A DNA stretch of 64,000 nucleotides from an uncultured Treponema sp. (GTDB taxonomy: Bacteria; Spirochaetota; Spirochaetia; Treponematales; Treponemataceae): contig CALCRU010000040.1 of assembly GCA_937894335.1 (NCBI GenBank), positions 5,912-69,911 of the forward strand. The letters are read 5' to 3'. The notes beneath the pieces are model-generated. The model did not search any database and was not told the DNA's origin. It saw only the letters and a list, made by a program, of their open reading frames with translations. The translations under genes and the position numbers were made by a program. Of the stretch, positions 63,824-64,000 are shown piece after piece. The number at the start of each line of letters is the position of its first letter. The stretch's first letter is position 1.

Positions 63824-63890
63824 GCAAGAATTTATTTCACAGAAATAAATTCTTGCGATTTCAAAACTGCATGGATGCAGTTTTGAAATC
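63824..63890. repeat. Pair of adjacent perfect palindromes before tRNA-Gln
   Basis: A 15 bp hairpin with an ACA loop (63824-63838 / 63842-63856) is directly followed by a 16 bp hairpin with a GG loop (63857-63872 / 63875-63890, core GCATGGATGC). On the opposite strand the order is the GCATCC-core palindrome, then the 3-base-loop palindrome, the same architecture as at 3348-3406. The second palindrome ends two bases before the -35 box of the tRNA promoter. The gap 63711-63946 holds otherwise only a terminator and this promoter. Confidence 0.75.
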
Positions 63891-63892
63891 TA

Positions 63893-63921
63893 TTGACACA
63901 TTTTTATTATTCTGCTATAGT
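63893..63921 (+). promoter_or_regulatory. tRNA-Gln promoter
   Basis: TTGACA (63893-63898), a 17 bp spacer and TATAGT (63916-63921). Transcription would start about 18 bases before the tRNA. Confidence 0.75.
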
Positions 63922-63946
63922 ATTCCTACATCAGCAAGATGTGCTT

Positions 63947-64000
63947 TCCCCGATTGTGTAATGGTAGCACCTCAGATTCTGGTTCTGATTGTGGGGGTTC
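63947..64000 (+). tRNA. tRNA-Gln (anticodon CTG), 3' truncated
   Basis: The acceptor stem start TCCCCGA, the D arm GTGTAATGGTAGCAC and the anticodon stem TCAGA / TCTGA with loop TTCTGGT are visible. The anticodon is CTG, so glutamine. The T arm begins (GGGGTTC) and the window ends there. The rest of the acceptor stem is outside. Confidence 0.85.

Noticed and set aside
1..64000. Insertion sequences, prophage or integrative element
   Set aside because: No transposase, integrase or phage structural motif is visible, and all neighbours are housekeeping or envelope genes.

Overview
The window looks like chromosome of a Treponema-type spirochaete, probably a gut, rumen or oral commensal rather than T. 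pallidum. The basis is the gene content (DUF4912 beside a GH57-like protein, many secreted beta-propeller, TPR and HEAT proteins, dCache-type chemoreceptors, an HTH-EIIA fusion) and the order rimP-nusA-infB-rbfA-truB/ribF-rpsO-pnp, as I recall it from treponemes. lysC and dapB show lysine/diaminopimelate synthesis, which the host-restricted T. pallidum lacks. There is no prophage, transposase, integrase or CRISPR array; this is mostly housekeeping chromosome with some fast-evolving envelope and signalling genes. The species assignment is inference.

Layout. 1-4 kb: end of a YcxB-like gene, lysC, dapB, a LysM/LytM envelope protein, a 99-bp tandem array rich in hairpins, and a small membrane protein. 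4-11 kb (minus): a DnaQ-type exonuclease coupled to a phosphohexomutase, a decayed chemoreceptor, a second phosphohexomutase and a large EF-hand membrane protein. 11-22 kb: OmpA-family protein, SDR, thioesterase, two transglutaminase-like proteins, mnmA, a degenerate LytM protein beside a propeller protein, HTH-EIIA, an RluA-like synthase and a MATE exporter. 22.5-24.6 kb: chemoreceptor. 24.7-34.3 kb: the translation/RNA operon rimP-nusA-infB-rbfA-truB::ribF-rpsO, then pnp. 34.3-41 kb: M16 peptidase, dut, lptF, lptG, tgt and a HEAT-repeat protein. 41-48 kb (minus): trypsin-like protease, pta, a CapA-like lipoprotein and hrpA. 48-50.4 kb: bactofilin, TPR protein, mtaB. 50.5-63.7 kb: tRNA-Lys, DUF4912, GH57-like pseudoenzyme, TPR protein, a 1585-residue SpoIIE phosphatase with a secreted propeller, a YVTN propeller protein and a second chemoreceptor. 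The window ends inside a tRNA-Gln.

The most interesting points are: (1) at least eight genes have a canonical -35/17 bp/-10 promoter whose -10 box ends only 6-9 bp before the start codon with no Shine-Dalgarno, so leaderless mRNAs look common; (2) a GH57 homologue with its catalytic residues replaced, next to DUF4912; (3) a TruB-RibF fusion that lacks the riboflavin kinase domain; (4) a giant sensor phosphatase with an outward-facing sialidase-like propeller, coupled to a secreted TPR partner; (5) hairpin repeats of one architecture at 3.4 kb and 63.8 kb; (6) a zinc ribbon at the end of NusA, an RGG-like region in IF-2 and a terminator between the rimP promoter and rimP.
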